This document shows positions 1 to 8,149 of a DNA stretch of 48,752 bases, piece after piece. Below the pieces are notes generated by a model, which did no database searches, was not told the origin of the DNA, and saw nothing but the letters and a program-made list of their open reading frames with translations. The DNA is from an uncultured Candidatus Melainabacteria bacterium (lineage in GTDB: Bacteria > Cyanobacteriota > Vampirovibrionia > Gastranaerophilales > Gastranaerophilaceae). The stretch covers positions 1 to 48,752 of the forward strand of contig CAKVIN010000018.1 in the NCBI GenBank assembly GCA_934754425.1, in the 5' to 3' direction. The first letter of the stretch is position 1. Each line of letters opens with the position of its first letter. Position numbers and translations under genes: made by a program.

Positions 1-98
1 TTGATATTCTTTTTGTTTTTAACAGTTGTGTAATTTCTTTCCTTGCAATCTTCACAAGCTAGAACTACCATTCTATCATTTTTACCTTTGATACCCAT
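1..98 (-). CDS. rpmG: 50S ribosomal protein L33, N-terminal part (runs off the window)
   Basis: The minus strand from 98 translates as MGIKGKNDRMVVLACEDCKE and continues RNYTTVKN, which is the L33 pattern: a short basic start, a Cys-x-x-Cys pair and the RNYTTxKN signature. About 32 codons are inside the window; the C-terminus, which in some L33 forms has a second Cys pair, is outside. AAGGAA lies about 7 bases before the ATG and supports this start. L33 is a small protein of the large ribosomal subunit near the E site. In many bacteria rpmG is followed by secE-nusG-rplKAJL, so those genes may lie beyond position 1; that is an inference. Confidence 0.88.
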   Translation of the reverse strand, partial: MGIKGKNDRMVVLACEDCKERNYTTVKNKKNI

Positions 99-159
99 TT
101 TAAAGTTCCTTTATATTTTACCGTTATTGCTATTTTTTTTTAAGTTATTACCTTTTTAA

Positions 160-190
160 AAAGAATGTGTTAAACACATTCTTTCTTTTT
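160..190. terminator. Hairpin with U-tract between divergent genes (orphan terminator or leader attenuator)
   Basis: AAAGAATGTGT (160-170) pairs perfectly with ACACATTCTTT (174-184) across a 3-base loop. A T-run follows at 186-190 on the plus strand, and there is an A-run at 158-162, giving a U-run on the minus strand. It lies between two genes that diverge, so it terminates neither of them. On the minus strand it falls about 20 bases into the predicted rpmG leader. The rest of 99-345 shows only AT-rich sequence. Confidence 0.5.
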
Positions 191-208
191 AAATCGGCGT
201 ATACATTA

Positions 209-237
209 ATCCTAAAATAAACATAAATAAATTGCAA
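209..237 (-). promoter_or_regulatory. Candidate sigma-70 promoter for rpmG
   Basis: On the minus strand TTGCAA (237-232) is followed after exactly 17 bases by TAGGAT (214-209). The predicted start is near 202, giving a leader of about 100 bases that includes the hairpin at 160-184. The -10 match is only moderate, 4 of 6. Confidence 0.45.
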
Positions 238-345
238 ATATTTGTAAAGATTTTTTAATATTACATAGATTTTAATCAAGTTATTACAATTATCACACTT
301 TATATATGTAGTAAGAAATAAAAAGATGATTAGGGGATTTATAGC

Positions 346-1452
346 ATGGGATTAAATAGAGTTTTATTTAGAAGTATTGGAAACAAATTATCAGAGGGAA
401 CAACTAAAATTATGGGCTGCCATATTCCAAGCGGAGCAACCAGCTTTGATTATATTACAGCAAGCGGGAAAAGAAATTTTAGTGTTTTAACATTCAAAGA
501 TGAAGCAGGGAAACCTGTTTTAAAAAAAATTGATTTTCTTAGCGGAGAAGGTGTTAAAACAAGATATGTTGCACAAGACTCAAGTGGAGGACATACCGTT
601 TTTAATACTGATGGTAAAAACAAATCATTATGCATTCGTTCTATGACACAAGAAAATGGCAAAACTTATATGATACAAAATGAAACAGCAACCGGTAATC
701 CTGATAGACATTCTCTATTTGCACTGGAACAAGGAAAACAAAGAAAAGGTATTACTTATGAAGCCCATTGGGATGGTAACAAACCAAATCTTGAATATAT
801 TAATGTAGACAAAAAAGTGGATGATACTAAAAATTTAGAATATTTACCATTAAGTGTTGAATATAGTAATTCATTTAGAACCAAACGAAGAATTACACAT
901 ATTTCTGCTATACAAGAAAAGCAACTCGGCCTAGAAGGACTAGCTCCTAAGCCTCAAATTGTTGATGAGGCAGATATAATGAGTAATACAAAATATATAT
1001 GTGACGGAGAAACAAACCCAAACAATGGACAAATTAAAATTTCTAATAAAATAAGAGAAGATAGTGCAACGCTTTTATCTGTTTTAGGACATGAATACAG
1101 ACATCTTAAAGATTTCTTTAATATGCACAGGATAAAATTCGAAACAACACTTTCTCCTGATGAAATATCCAAAATTGAAAATGAAGCAGAAAAACTATAT
1201 CCAGGGACTATAAAATTTGACAAAACAGCTGAAGCAAAGGGCTTTTTAAAAAAGAATTCAAAAATGGAGAAAAAATATAAAAAAATTCATAATGAAGTAG
1301 TAAAAGCATTATCTGGAAATGAATATCGTGAATCTGCAAAAGGACATGATAGTTTTGGTTTTGAAAGAAGAGCTAATGTTAGCGGTCAAAGAGAAGTTGA
1401 TAAATTATGGGAAGTAGCCAATAGAATAAAAGATTTTATACTAAATGCTTAG
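346..1452 (+). CDS. Orphan protein with an HExxH metallopeptidase-like motif
   Basis: I do not recognise this 368-residue family. The C-terminal half contains LLSVLGHEYRHLKDFF, an HExxH zinc-binding and catalytic motif (H249, E250, H253) on a predicted helix. It is followed about 87 residues later by FERRAN (E340), which resembles the ExxAN segment supplying the third zinc ligand in gluzincin-type proteases. The first 200 residues look beta-rich with no family signature, and no signal peptide or membrane segment is visible, so it is either cytoplasmic or exported by a non-Sec route. AGGGGA nine bases before the ATG supports the start. It stands alone between a divergent ribosomal gene and glmU. 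A protease role is inferred from the motif; a non-catalytic HExxH is possible. Confidence 0.7.
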   Translation: MGLNRVLFRSIGNKLSEGTTKIMGCHIPSGATSFDYITASGKRNFSVLTFKDEAGKPVLKKIDFLSGEGVKTRYVAQDSSGGHTVFNTDGKNKSLCIRSMTQENGKTYMIQNETATGNPDRHSLFALEQGKQRKGITYEAHWDGNKPNLEYINVDKKVDDTKNLEYLPLSVEYSNSFRTKRRITHISAIQEKQLGLEGLAPKPQIVDEADIMSNTKYICDGETNPNNGQIKISNKIREDSATLLSVLGHEYRHLKDFFNMHRIKFETTLSPDEISKIENEAEKLYPGTIKFDKTAEAKGFLKKNSKMEKKYKKIHNEVVKALSGNEYRESAKGHDSFGFERRANVSGQREVDKLWEVANRIKDFILNA

Positions 1453-1520
1453 TATCTATTTATAATTCTCTTTTTTATTGTTATTATAGATGATAAGATT
1501 AAGAAAAGAGGAGTATAAAT

Positions 1521-2801
1521 ATGGTTAAATCTATTATATTAGCTGCCGGAAAAGGCACAAGAATGAAATCTGATATGCCAAAAGTTTTGCATACAATCTT
1601 TGAAAAAACACTTTTGGGTTATGTTATCGATGCTGTTAACAATACAGGAATTGCTGACGAGAATTTTGTAATTGTCGGCCACCAAGCAGAAAGAGTAGAA
1701 GAATATATCAATTCTAAATATACAAACGCAAAATGTATTCTACAGAGTCCGCAACTTGGAACTGGACATGCTGTTAGCATGGCTGTACCTTATCTCAATG
1801 ATTTTGATGGCGAAGTTATCATTCTTTGCGGAGATACACCATTAATCACATCAGATACATTAAAAGAATTTGTTGAAGCACATAGAAATTTAAAATCTGA
1901 TATTACAGTAATGAGTGCCATTTTTGAAAATCCTACCAACTACGGACGAGTAATTAGAAATAGCGACAATACCCTTAACTCAATTGTTGAAGAAAAAGAT
2001 GCAACACCGGAACAAAAAGCAGTAAAAGAAATCAATGCCGGAATTTATTGTTTAAACTGGGCTAAAATAAAACCTGCGTTTTCTCAATTAAAAACCAATA
2101 ACGCTCAAGGCGAATATTATTTAACCGATATTATCAAATGGGGCAACGAACAAAATTTATCAGTAAACGCTTATACTCTAAAAGATAATGAAGAAATTTA
2201 CGGAATAAATTCTAAATCAAATCTTGCTGAAGCAACAAAATTTTTGAACAGAAAAATTGTACAAAAGCATCTTGATAACGGAGTTCAAATTATTGACCCT
2301 GCTACAACTTGGATTAGTCCGGAAACAGAAATCGAAGCTGATACAATAATTTATCCATCAACTTACATTGAAGGCAAAAACAAAATTGGTAAACACTGCA
2401 AAATTGGGCCATTTGCACACATAAGAGGAGATGTTGTATTAGAAGATTACGTAAAAGTTGGAAACTTTGTTGAAGTTAAGAAGACTACAATAAAATCTCA
2501 CACAAATGCATGTCACTTAACCTATTTGGGTGATAGTGAAATCGGCTCCAATGTTAATATTGGCGCAGGTACAATTACAGCAAACTACAATCCTCTAACA
2601 AAAGTTAAAAGCAAAACTATTATTGGTGACAATGTTAAAATCGGCTCTAATTCAGTGCTAGTAGCACCTGTTACAATTGAAGAAGGCGCTAATGTCGGTG
2701 CTTTAAGTGTAATAACTAAAAATATTTCAGCTTGGTCACTTGCAATTACAAGAGCACCAATGAGAATTATTGAAGGTTGGGTAAAAAAACATTTAGGATA
2801 A
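1521..2801 (+). CDS. glmU: Bifunctional UDP-N-acetylglucosamine pyrophosphorylase / glucosamine-1-phosphate N-acetyltransferase GlmU
   Basis: GlmU makes UDP-GlcNAc from glucosamine-1-phosphate in two steps, acetylation then uridylylation, for peptidoglycan and lipopolysaccharide synthesis in the cytoplasm. The N-terminal Rossmann-type domain opens with LAAGKGTRMKSDMPKVLH (residues 7-24), the nucleotide-binding loop, and carries CGDTPL and NAGIYC motifs. From about residue 250 the sequence becomes left-handed beta-helix hexapeptide repeats. ACHLTYLGDSEIG carries the histidine that acts as general base in the family, and NIGAGTITANYN is the acetyl-CoA/trimer region. At 426 residues it is slightly shorter than the E. 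coli enzyme of about 456, mostly at the C-terminus. AGAGGAG precedes the ATG. It appears monocistronic, closed by the hairpin at 2805-2850. Confidence 0.97.
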   Translation: MVKSIILAAGKGTRMKSDMPKVLHTIFEKTLLGYVIDAVNNTGIADENFVIVGHQAERVEEYINSKYTNAKCILQSPQLGTGHAVSMAVPYLNDFDGEVIILCGDTPLITSDTLKEFVEAHRNLKSDITVMSAIFENPTNYGRVIRNSDNTLNSIVEEKDATPEQKAVKEINAGIYCLNWAKIKPAFSQLKTNNAQGEYYLTDIIKWGNEQNLSVNAYTLKDNEEIYGINSKSNLAEATKFLNRKIVQKHLDNGVQIIDPATTWISPETEIEADTIIYPSTYIEGKNKIGKHCKIGPFAHIRGDVVLEDYVKVGNFVEVKKTTIKSHTNACHLTYLGDSEIGSNVNIGAGTITANYNPLTKVKSKTIIGDNVKIGSNSVLVAPVTIEEGANVGALSVITKNISAWSLAITRAPMRIIEGWVKKHLG

Positions 2802-2804
2802 AAT

Positions 2805-2855
2805 AAAAAGTTGTTTCAATCAAAAGCATTACGAATTGAAACAACTTTTTTATAC
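2805..2855. terminator. Bidirectional intrinsic terminator between glmU and the GT2 gene
   Basis: Arms 2805-2820 and 2835-2850 are perfectly complementary over 16 bp with a 14-base loop. The 3' arm runs into T-rich sequence on the plus strand, and the matching A-rich flank gives U-rich sequence on the minus strand. It sits just after glmU and downstream of the convergent glycosyltransferase. Confidence 0.85.
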
Positions 2856-2913
2856 TTTTTTATTTAATGCCACCTTCAAAAAAGGTATAAAAACGCAATT
2901 TTTATATCAACAA

Positions 2914-3594
2914 TCACTTAAAACGATATTTAATAAGAGTAAAAATAGCTTGGACACCATCTTTCCAAGTTATTTTTTTACCTTCACTTTCCAATCTTGC
3001 ATTATATGATATAGGAATTTCCATAAAACGTACGTTTTTTTTCAACACTTTAGCTGTAATTTCCGGTTCAAAATCAAAACGATTTGATTCAATTGTTATA
3101 CCTTTCAGAACATCAGCTCTAAAAGCTTTATAACAAGTTTCCATATCAGTTAAGTAAGTGCCATATAAAACTCTTGTCATAAATGATAAAAATACATTTG
3201 CTAAATAACTCAACAATAAAAATTTACCACTATTTCTGGTATCAGCCAATCTTGAACCATAGACAACATCAGCTGAATCTGTTTCAATTAAATTTACTAA
3301 AGGAACATAGTCTTTTGGATTATACTCTAAATCAGCATCTTGAATTATAATAATATCACCGGTTGCAGACAATAATCCGGTTCTCAGAGCTGCACCTTTC
3401 CCCATGTTTCTTTGATGATACAAAACAGTATAAGGCAAGTCTTTATATAATTCTCTTGTTCCGTCAGTTGAATAATCATCAATAAGAATTATTTCTTTTT
3501 CCAAACCAAAATCAACTGCTTCAACCTGTTCCAAAATTTTCAACAGCGAATTCTTTTCATTATACACAGGAAGTAAAATCGAAATTTTTTTCAT
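2914..3594 (-). CDS. Glycosyltransferase family 2 (dolichyl/polyprenyl-phosphate mannose synthase-like)
   Basis: A GT-A fold glycosyltransferase that probably moves a hexose from a nucleotide sugar to a polyprenyl phosphate at the inner membrane face. The start ISILLPVYNEKNSL, the nucleotide-binding IILIDDYSTDG and the metal-binding QDADLEYNP (D86, D88) are classic for family 2. YGSRLAD and RFDFEPEITAKVLKK match the dolichol-phosphate mannose synthase-like subgroup, and the short length (226 residues) without C-terminal membrane helices fits a soluble DPM1-type enzyme. AAGGG lies about nine bases before the ATG. It is divergent from the signalling operon at 3684 and seems monocistronic. The donor sugar and acceptor cannot be told from sequence. 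Confidence 0.92.
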   Translation of the reverse strand: MKKISILLPVYNEKNSLLKILEQVEAVDFGLEKEIILIDDYSTDGTRELYKDLPYTVLYHQRNMGKGAALRTGLLSATGDIIIIQDADLEYNPKDYVPLVNLIETDSADVVYGSRLADTRNSGKFLLLSYLANVFLSFMTRVLYGTYLTDMETCYKAFRADVLKGITIESNRFDFEPEITAKVLKKNVRFMEIPISYNARLESEGKKITWKDGVQAIFTLIKYRFK

Positions 3595-3636
3595 ATATTT
3601 AACCCTTTTACTGTTATTCTTACAAAAAACTTGTTT

Positions 3637-3665
3637 TTGTACAACACTTTATAGTATTATAAAAT
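3637..3665 (+). promoter_or_regulatory. Sigma-70 type promoter of the five-gene signalling operon
   Basis: TTGTAC (3637-3642), 17 bases, then TAAAAT (3660-3665). The predicted start is near 3672. GAGAGGG follows shortly before the ATG at 3684, so the leader is very short but has a ribosome binding site. Confidence 0.65.
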
Positions 3666-3683
3666 AAACAAGAGAGGGTTGGA

Positions 3684-5354
3684 ATGACTTTAGAAAATTT
3701 TATTTATGAGTCAGTTTCTGAAATACTTAATGGTAAGTATGACGAAGTAAAAGAAAGTATTGAAAAACATAAAGATATATACAAAAATGATACTGCAATT
3801 TGCTTTAGCTTATTAGCTCTTGGTTCATATCTAAAAAAAGATAACCAAAGCTACTACCAATTTATGAATGATGCAGCATTTTTAGTTGAACAAAGTAATG
3901 ATAAGCTTACTAAAATATTCCACGAAATGATTTTAGGATATATAAATTTTTCAGAAAAAAGTACAGCGCTTTATTCAATTAATTATAATAAGGCACGCAA
4001 ACTCTCTATTAAAAATCAAAAAACAGAATTTTTTGAAAAATTAAATAAACTATTAAAATGTCCGCCAATAAGTCATTATAGCAATCATAACCAAACAAAA
4101 GATCCTTTAATTTCTTTGGTTAATATTGGACAAGCAGTTGCTGCAGAAAAAAATATTGATAAACTTATCAAAACTATTGCTGAAGAAACAAAAACTGCAC
4201 TTAATGCAGATAGATGCACAGTTTATATGTATGACAAAGAACATAATGAATTATATTCAAAAGTTGCAACAGGATTAGACACAAAAGAACTTAGAATTCC
4301 TGCAGATAGAGGTTTAGCAGGTCACGTAATGCAAACCGGCGAAACAATTAACATTAAAGATGCTTACAGCGACTCAAGATTCAATCCTGAAGTTGATAAA
4401 AAAACCGGCTACAGAACAAAAACGATTCTTTGCATGCCAATCAAAAACTTTAATCAAGAAATCATTGGTGTATTCCAAGTTCTAAACAAATTTGATGAAT
4501 ATTTTACACCGGATGATGAAGATTTATTAGTTGCAATTGCCTCAAGTGCAGGTATTTCTTTAGAAAATGCACAGCTATTCGAAAAGCAAAGAAAACTTTT
4601 AGAAGAACAAAAAGTTGTACTCGATAGCTTTATTGAAACCTTAGCAACATCTATCGATGCTCGTGACAAAATCACATCCGGTCATTCATCCAGAGTAAAA
4701 ATGTATGCATCTTTAATTGCGCAAGAATTTGGCATGGAAAAAAATGACTTGTATATTTTAGAAAAAGCTGCAGCATTGCACGATATCGGTAAGATAGGTA
4801 TTAGAGATTCCGTTTTACAAAAAGAAGGCAAATTAACTCCGGAAGAATACAAACATATTCAACAACACGTTGAAATTACGCACCATATCTTAGAAAAAAT
4901 TCACATGTCTAAGGATTTTCAACAAATAACTGAAATAGCTTGTTCTCACCACGAAAAATTTGATGGTTCCGGATACTACAGACATTTAAAAGGAGAAGAA
5001 ATTCCTTTTGGCGGAAGAATTTTAGCTGTATCAGACGTTTTTGATGCGATTACTTCAAAAAGACATTATCGTGATAAGATGCCAATTGAAAAAGTTATTG
5101 ATATTATTAAAAACGGAGCTGGCTCACACTTTGATCCGCTTGTTGTAGAAAAATTTTTAGCAATAAAACTTAACAAAATAGTAGAAGTATTTATCACTGA
5201 AAACCATCTAGAAATAGAAGAAGAAGAAGATAAAAGCACACTTGAAAAATACAATCTACTTGATTTATATTACTCAATAGTAAATAATTGTAGTAACAAG
5301 TTGTTACAAGTATTTAATAAATATTATGTAGGTGTAGATTTAGAGCATGAGTAA
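3684..5354 (+). CDS. GAF domain and HD-GYP domain protein, putative cyclic-di-GMP phosphodiesterase
   Basis: Residues 1-130 are a helical, TPR-like N-terminus. A GAF sensor domain covers about 145-300 (for example NADRCTVYMYD, AGHVMQTGE, GVFQVLNKF). A coiled linker leads to an HD-GYP domain at about 312-495. Metal-binding residues are visible: SGHSSRV (H334), ALHDIGKIG (H366, D367) and SHHEKFDGSGYY (H422, H423). HD-GYP proteins normally hydrolyse cyclic-di-GMP in the cytoplasm. The signature GYP triplet is GYY here (430-432), a substitution at the proline; activity is therefore likely but not certain. It is the first gene of an operon, and its stop overlaps the next start by 8 bases, indicating translational coupling. 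Confidence 0.92.
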   Translation: MTLENFIYESVSEILNGKYDEVKESIEKHKDIYKNDTAICFSLLALGSYLKKDNQSYYQFMNDAAFLVEQSNDKLTKIFHEMILGYINFSEKSTALYSINYNKARKLSIKNQKTEFFEKLNKLLKCPPISHYSNHNQTKDPLISLVNIGQAVAAEKNIDKLIKTIAEETKTALNADRCTVYMYDKEHNELYSKVATGLDTKELRIPADRGLAGHVMQTGETINIKDAYSDSRFNPEVDKKTGYRTKTILCMPIKNFNQEIIGVFQVLNKFDEYFTPDDEDLLVAIASSAGISLENAQLFEKQRKLLEEQKVVLDSFIETLATSIDARDKITSGHSSRVKMYASLIAQEFGMEKNDLYILEKAAALHDIGKIGIRDSVLQKEGKLTPEEYKHIQQHVEITHHILEKIHMSKDFQQITEIACSHHEKFDGSGYYRHLKGEEIPFGGRILAVSDVFDAITSKRHYRDKMPIEKVIDIIKNGAGSHFDPLVVEKFLAIKLNKIVEVFITENHLEIEEEEDKSTLEKYNLLDLYYSIVNNCSNKLLQVFNKYYVGVDLEHE

Positions 5355-6864
5355 AACATTAAGAGAAATAATTATATCTTGTTTAATACTTGCATCTGTA
5401 CAATGTGCTTGGGCAGATGAAGTAAAGCCGTTAAAAGTTAAAGCTGAAACAACTGTTGCAAACATGGATATGGTGATTAAGGACAATTTTGTAAAAGCAA
5501 AATATGCTTCCGCTGAAAATCGCTTTGCACAAGGTAATGTAAAAGCATCTTATGATGATTTTAATGACTTAATTCAAAGAGCAACACATGATGATTATGT
5601 GTTTTTAGTTTATGGAATTAAAATGGCTGAATACGGTTTTTTTGATTTATCGGACGAATTAATCAATCGGCTTGATGTTAACGGATTTACAAGCTCTTAC
5701 GTAAAAGATATAAAAAAATTCTACTATCCATCTGCAATGGTGAATTCTAAGGATATTGTTTATTTAGCTGATGCTTATTCGAATATTGTTTATAACAATA
5801 TGGCCATAGAAACTACATCTGAATTATTAAACTCAAATCAAGCATCTGAAAGTGATTATAAAAATTATCTAATAGCGCTCGGTTATTACAAATCTAACAA
5901 TTTACAACAAGCTCTAAAATATATTAACAATGCAATTGTTGAAAATGACGTAAATATCAATTATTTATCATTGAAAGCTAAAATTTTAGCAGATTCAAAT
6001 AAACCCAAACAAGCATTAAAAGTACTGGCTCAAATTAAAAAAACAGAATTTCAAACTGTTGATTTCCAAACAAAAATAAGAGCAGTTGAAGAATATATTT
6101 TATACAAAACTGCTAAAATAGAAGCTTTAAAGGATTATCATCTTGCTTATTATTATCATTTGCAAAATAAAAGTTTGCTGGCAACAAAAGTTTTACAGTC
6201 TACAATTTTACAAGCAAAACAATATAGCCCGCTTATATTCTCTCTATTAGGTAAAATCTATTACGAAAATGATGAACCGGCAAAAGCACTTGAATTTGCA
6301 ACCAGAGCGTATAAAGATGATGACCAAAATTATTTAGCAGCACTAACACTTGCAAATGTTAATTATGATGATAGAAAATACGATACTGCTTTAAAATATT
6401 ATAAAATAGCTAAACGTCATACAAAAAATGCAGAACCTTCTGTAGGAATTGCTAAAACATATTTAGCTATGGATAATGAGAAAAAATCAAAAAAAATCTA
6501 TGATAAATTATTAAAGAAATATGATAAAAATGAAGAGCTACTCGTGAATTCATTGCAAGTATTTCCACAAAGAGCTGATTATTATTTACCAAAAGTCGCA
6601 TCCATTGATATTTCTAACAATGATATATGGCTAGGTTTGGCAAATCTTGCAATAAGAGATAAAAATTTCACAATGGCAGCAGCATATTTGAATAATTCTT
6701 ATTATATTGACTCAAATAATTTTAAATATTACTATTATCTTAGCCTTGTATTAAGAGCAAAAGGTGAGAATGATCTTGCAAACCAATCTTTAATCAGATG
6801 CTCAAGGCTAAATTCTGATTATGCAGCAGATGTACATCCGGGACGAAGTATTTATGAAGACTAA
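5347..6864 (+). CDS. Exported tetratricopeptide-repeat protein
   Basis: The first 24 residues form a Sec signal peptide with a cleavage site near QCAWA/DEV, so the protein should be periplasmic or attached to the envelope. The remaining ~480 residues are helical repeats with TPR spacing, such as ALKYINNAIVENDVNINYLS, AKALEFATRAYKDDDQNYLA and ALKYYKIAKRH. TPR arrays are protein-interaction scaffolds; no enzyme motif is visible. The gene overlaps the end of the HD-GYP gene by 8 bases and itself overlaps the following response regulator by 11 bases, so the products are probably made in fixed proportion. A role as the envelope arm of the signalling operon is inferred from position only. Confidence 0.9.
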   Translation: MSKTLREIIISCLILASVQCAWADEVKPLKVKAETTVANMDMVIKDNFVKAKYASAENRFAQGNVKASYDDFNDLIQRATHDDYVFLVYGIKMAEYGFFDLSDELINRLDVNGFTSSYVKDIKKFYYPSAMVNSKDIVYLADAYSNIVYNNMAIETTSELLNSNQASESDYKNYLIALGYYKSNNLQQALKYINNAIVENDVNINYLSLKAKILADSNKPKQALKVLAQIKKTEFQTVDFQTKIRAVEEYILYKTAKIEALKDYHLAYYYHLQNKSLLATKVLQSTILQAKQYSPLIFSLLGKIYYENDEPAKALEFATRAYKDDDQNYLAALTLANVNYDDRKYDTALKYYKIAKRHTKNAEPSVGIAKTYLAMDNEKKSKKIYDKLLKKYDKNEELLVNSLQVFPQRADYYLPKVASIDISNNDIWLGLANLAIRDKNFTMAAAYLNNSYYIDSNNFKYYYYLSLVLRAKGENDLANQSLIRCSRLNSDYAADVHPGRSIYED

Positions 6865-7501
6865 TATTTTAATTGTAGAAGATCACGAATTAACAAGGTT
6901 TGGGCTTAAAACAGCTTTTGAATCTTGCGATTTTATTGAAAACATTTTTGAAGCAGAATCAGCTGAAAAATGTTTAAGTATCATAAAAGATCACGAAATA
7001 AGTTTAATTATCATGGACTTGGGGCTTCCTGGCATGAATGGAATTGAAGCAACAAAAAAAGTAAAAGAATTAAACAAAGATATTAAAATTGTAATTTTAA
7101 CATCACATAATGATGATCAAGAAGTATTAAACAGTTTAAAAGCCGGAGCTAATGCATATTGTTCTAAAGAAATTAATCCAAAAAGATTAACACAAGTTGT
7201 ACAATCGGTTTTAGACGGAGCTGCTTGGTTTGATCCATCAATCTCACATATAGTATTGGAAGCAGCAACAAAATCACAAAATATTACAGCTACAAAACCG
7301 GAAAGAGATTATGGGTTAACTTCAAGAGAAACACAAATTTTGAAATTAATTACAGAAGGTTATAGTAATATTGAAATAGCAAAAGAGCTTTTTGTAAGTA
7401 TTAATACGACAAAGGCTCACGTTGCAAGCATCTTGCAAAAACTTGAAGTAGATGATAGACTACAAGCAGCACTAAAAGCTTTAAAAGAAAGATTGGTATA
7501 G
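6854..7501 (+). CDS. NarL/FixJ-family response regulator (REC plus LuxR-type HTH)
   Basis: A 215-residue two-domain transcription regulator. The receiver domain (2-120) has the acidic pocket (VEDHE), phospho-acceptor D55 in IIMDLGLPGMNG, T83 and K105. A LuxR-type four-helix DNA-binding domain follows (LTSRETQILKLITEGYSN to the end). I chose the ATG at 6854 rather than an upstream in-frame ATG at 6821, because the receiver fold starts exactly there (MKTNILIVED) and the longer form would add an unrelated 11-residue tail read within the TPR gene. It overlaps that gene by 11 bases. No histidine kinase is adjacent; the nearest is at 35265-36923. All phosphorylation residues are intact. Confidence 0.95.
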   Translation: MKTNILIVEDHELTRFGLKTAFESCDFIENIFEAESAEKCLSIIKDHEISLIIMDLGLPGMNGIEATKKVKELNKDIKIVILTSHNDDQEVLNSLKAGANAYCSKEINPKRLTQVVQSVLDGAAWFDPSISHIVLEAATKSQNITATKPERDYGLTSRETQILKLITEGYSNIEIAKELFVSINTTKAHVASILQKLEVDDRLQAALKALKERLV

Positions 7502-7504
7502 TTT

Positions 7505-8131
7505 ATGGGCGGAATAGCTTCAATTTTAGTTGTTGATGATAATCCTAAATATTTAGCAGATGCACTTCCTATGTATGGTTATGATGTAACAATAGCAGAA
7601 GATGGATTAGAAGCTCTAAAAATTTTAGATAAAAAAGAAGGAGCTTTTGATTTAATTTTGCTTGATGTAATGATGCCAAATATGGACGGTTGGGATACAT
7701 TAAAAGCTATCAGAAATAATAAAACGCTTAAATATATACCGGTTATCATGATTACAGCAGTAAGCGAAGACCAAAAAATTGTATCCGGTCTAAGAATCGG
7801 CGCTGACGATTATATCGTAAAACCATTTATTCTGCCAAATCTTTTAGCAAGAATTGAAGCAGTTTTAAGAAGATGTGAATGGCAAAAAGAAGCAACACCA
7901 AAACAAGAAAATAATATTAATACTAATGTCAACATTGATGTTTTAACACCAAAAGAAAAAGAAGTTTTGGCACTTGTTGCAAAAGGAGCCAGCAATCAAG
8001 AAATCGCTGATAAGCTTTTTGTTAGAGATGTAACAATAAAAACACATTTAAACAGTATTTTCAAAAAATTAAAAGTTACAAACAGAACACAAGCCGTGTT
8101 GTTAGCAATGCAAATGAATTTAATAAATTAA
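7505..8131 (+). CDS. Second response regulator with receiver and LuxR-type HTH domain
   Basis: A 208-residue protein. The receiver is closer to the OmpR/PleD-type in its first half (VVDDNPKYL, D54 in LLLDVMMPNMDGW, T84, K106 in DDYIVKPF), but the C-terminal domain is a LuxR/FixJ HTH (LTPKEKEVLALVAKGASNQE onward). A roughly 18-residue Asn-rich linker (128-145) joins them. It starts 3 bases after the previous regulator ends and has no clear ribosome binding site of its own, so it is probably translationally coupled. The two tandem regulators are not close copies (different linkers and receiver sequences), which suggests different inputs or heteromeric action rather than recent duplication. Confidence 0.94.
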   Translation: MGGIASILVVDDNPKYLADALPMYGYDVTIAEDGLEALKILDKKEGAFDLILLDVMMPNMDGWDTLKAIRNNKTLKYIPVIMITAVSEDQKIVSGLRIGADDYIVKPFILPNLLARIEAVLRRCEWQKEATPKQENNINTNVNIDVLTPKEKEVLALVAKGASNQEIADKLFVRDVTIKTHLNSIFKKLKVTNRTQAVLLAMQMNLIN

Positions 8132-8149
8132 AAAAGGAGCAAATATAAA

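Noticed and set aside
6821..6853. Earlier ATG for the first response regulator
   Set aside because: The added residues precede the receiver fold and only read through the end of the TPR gene in another frame.
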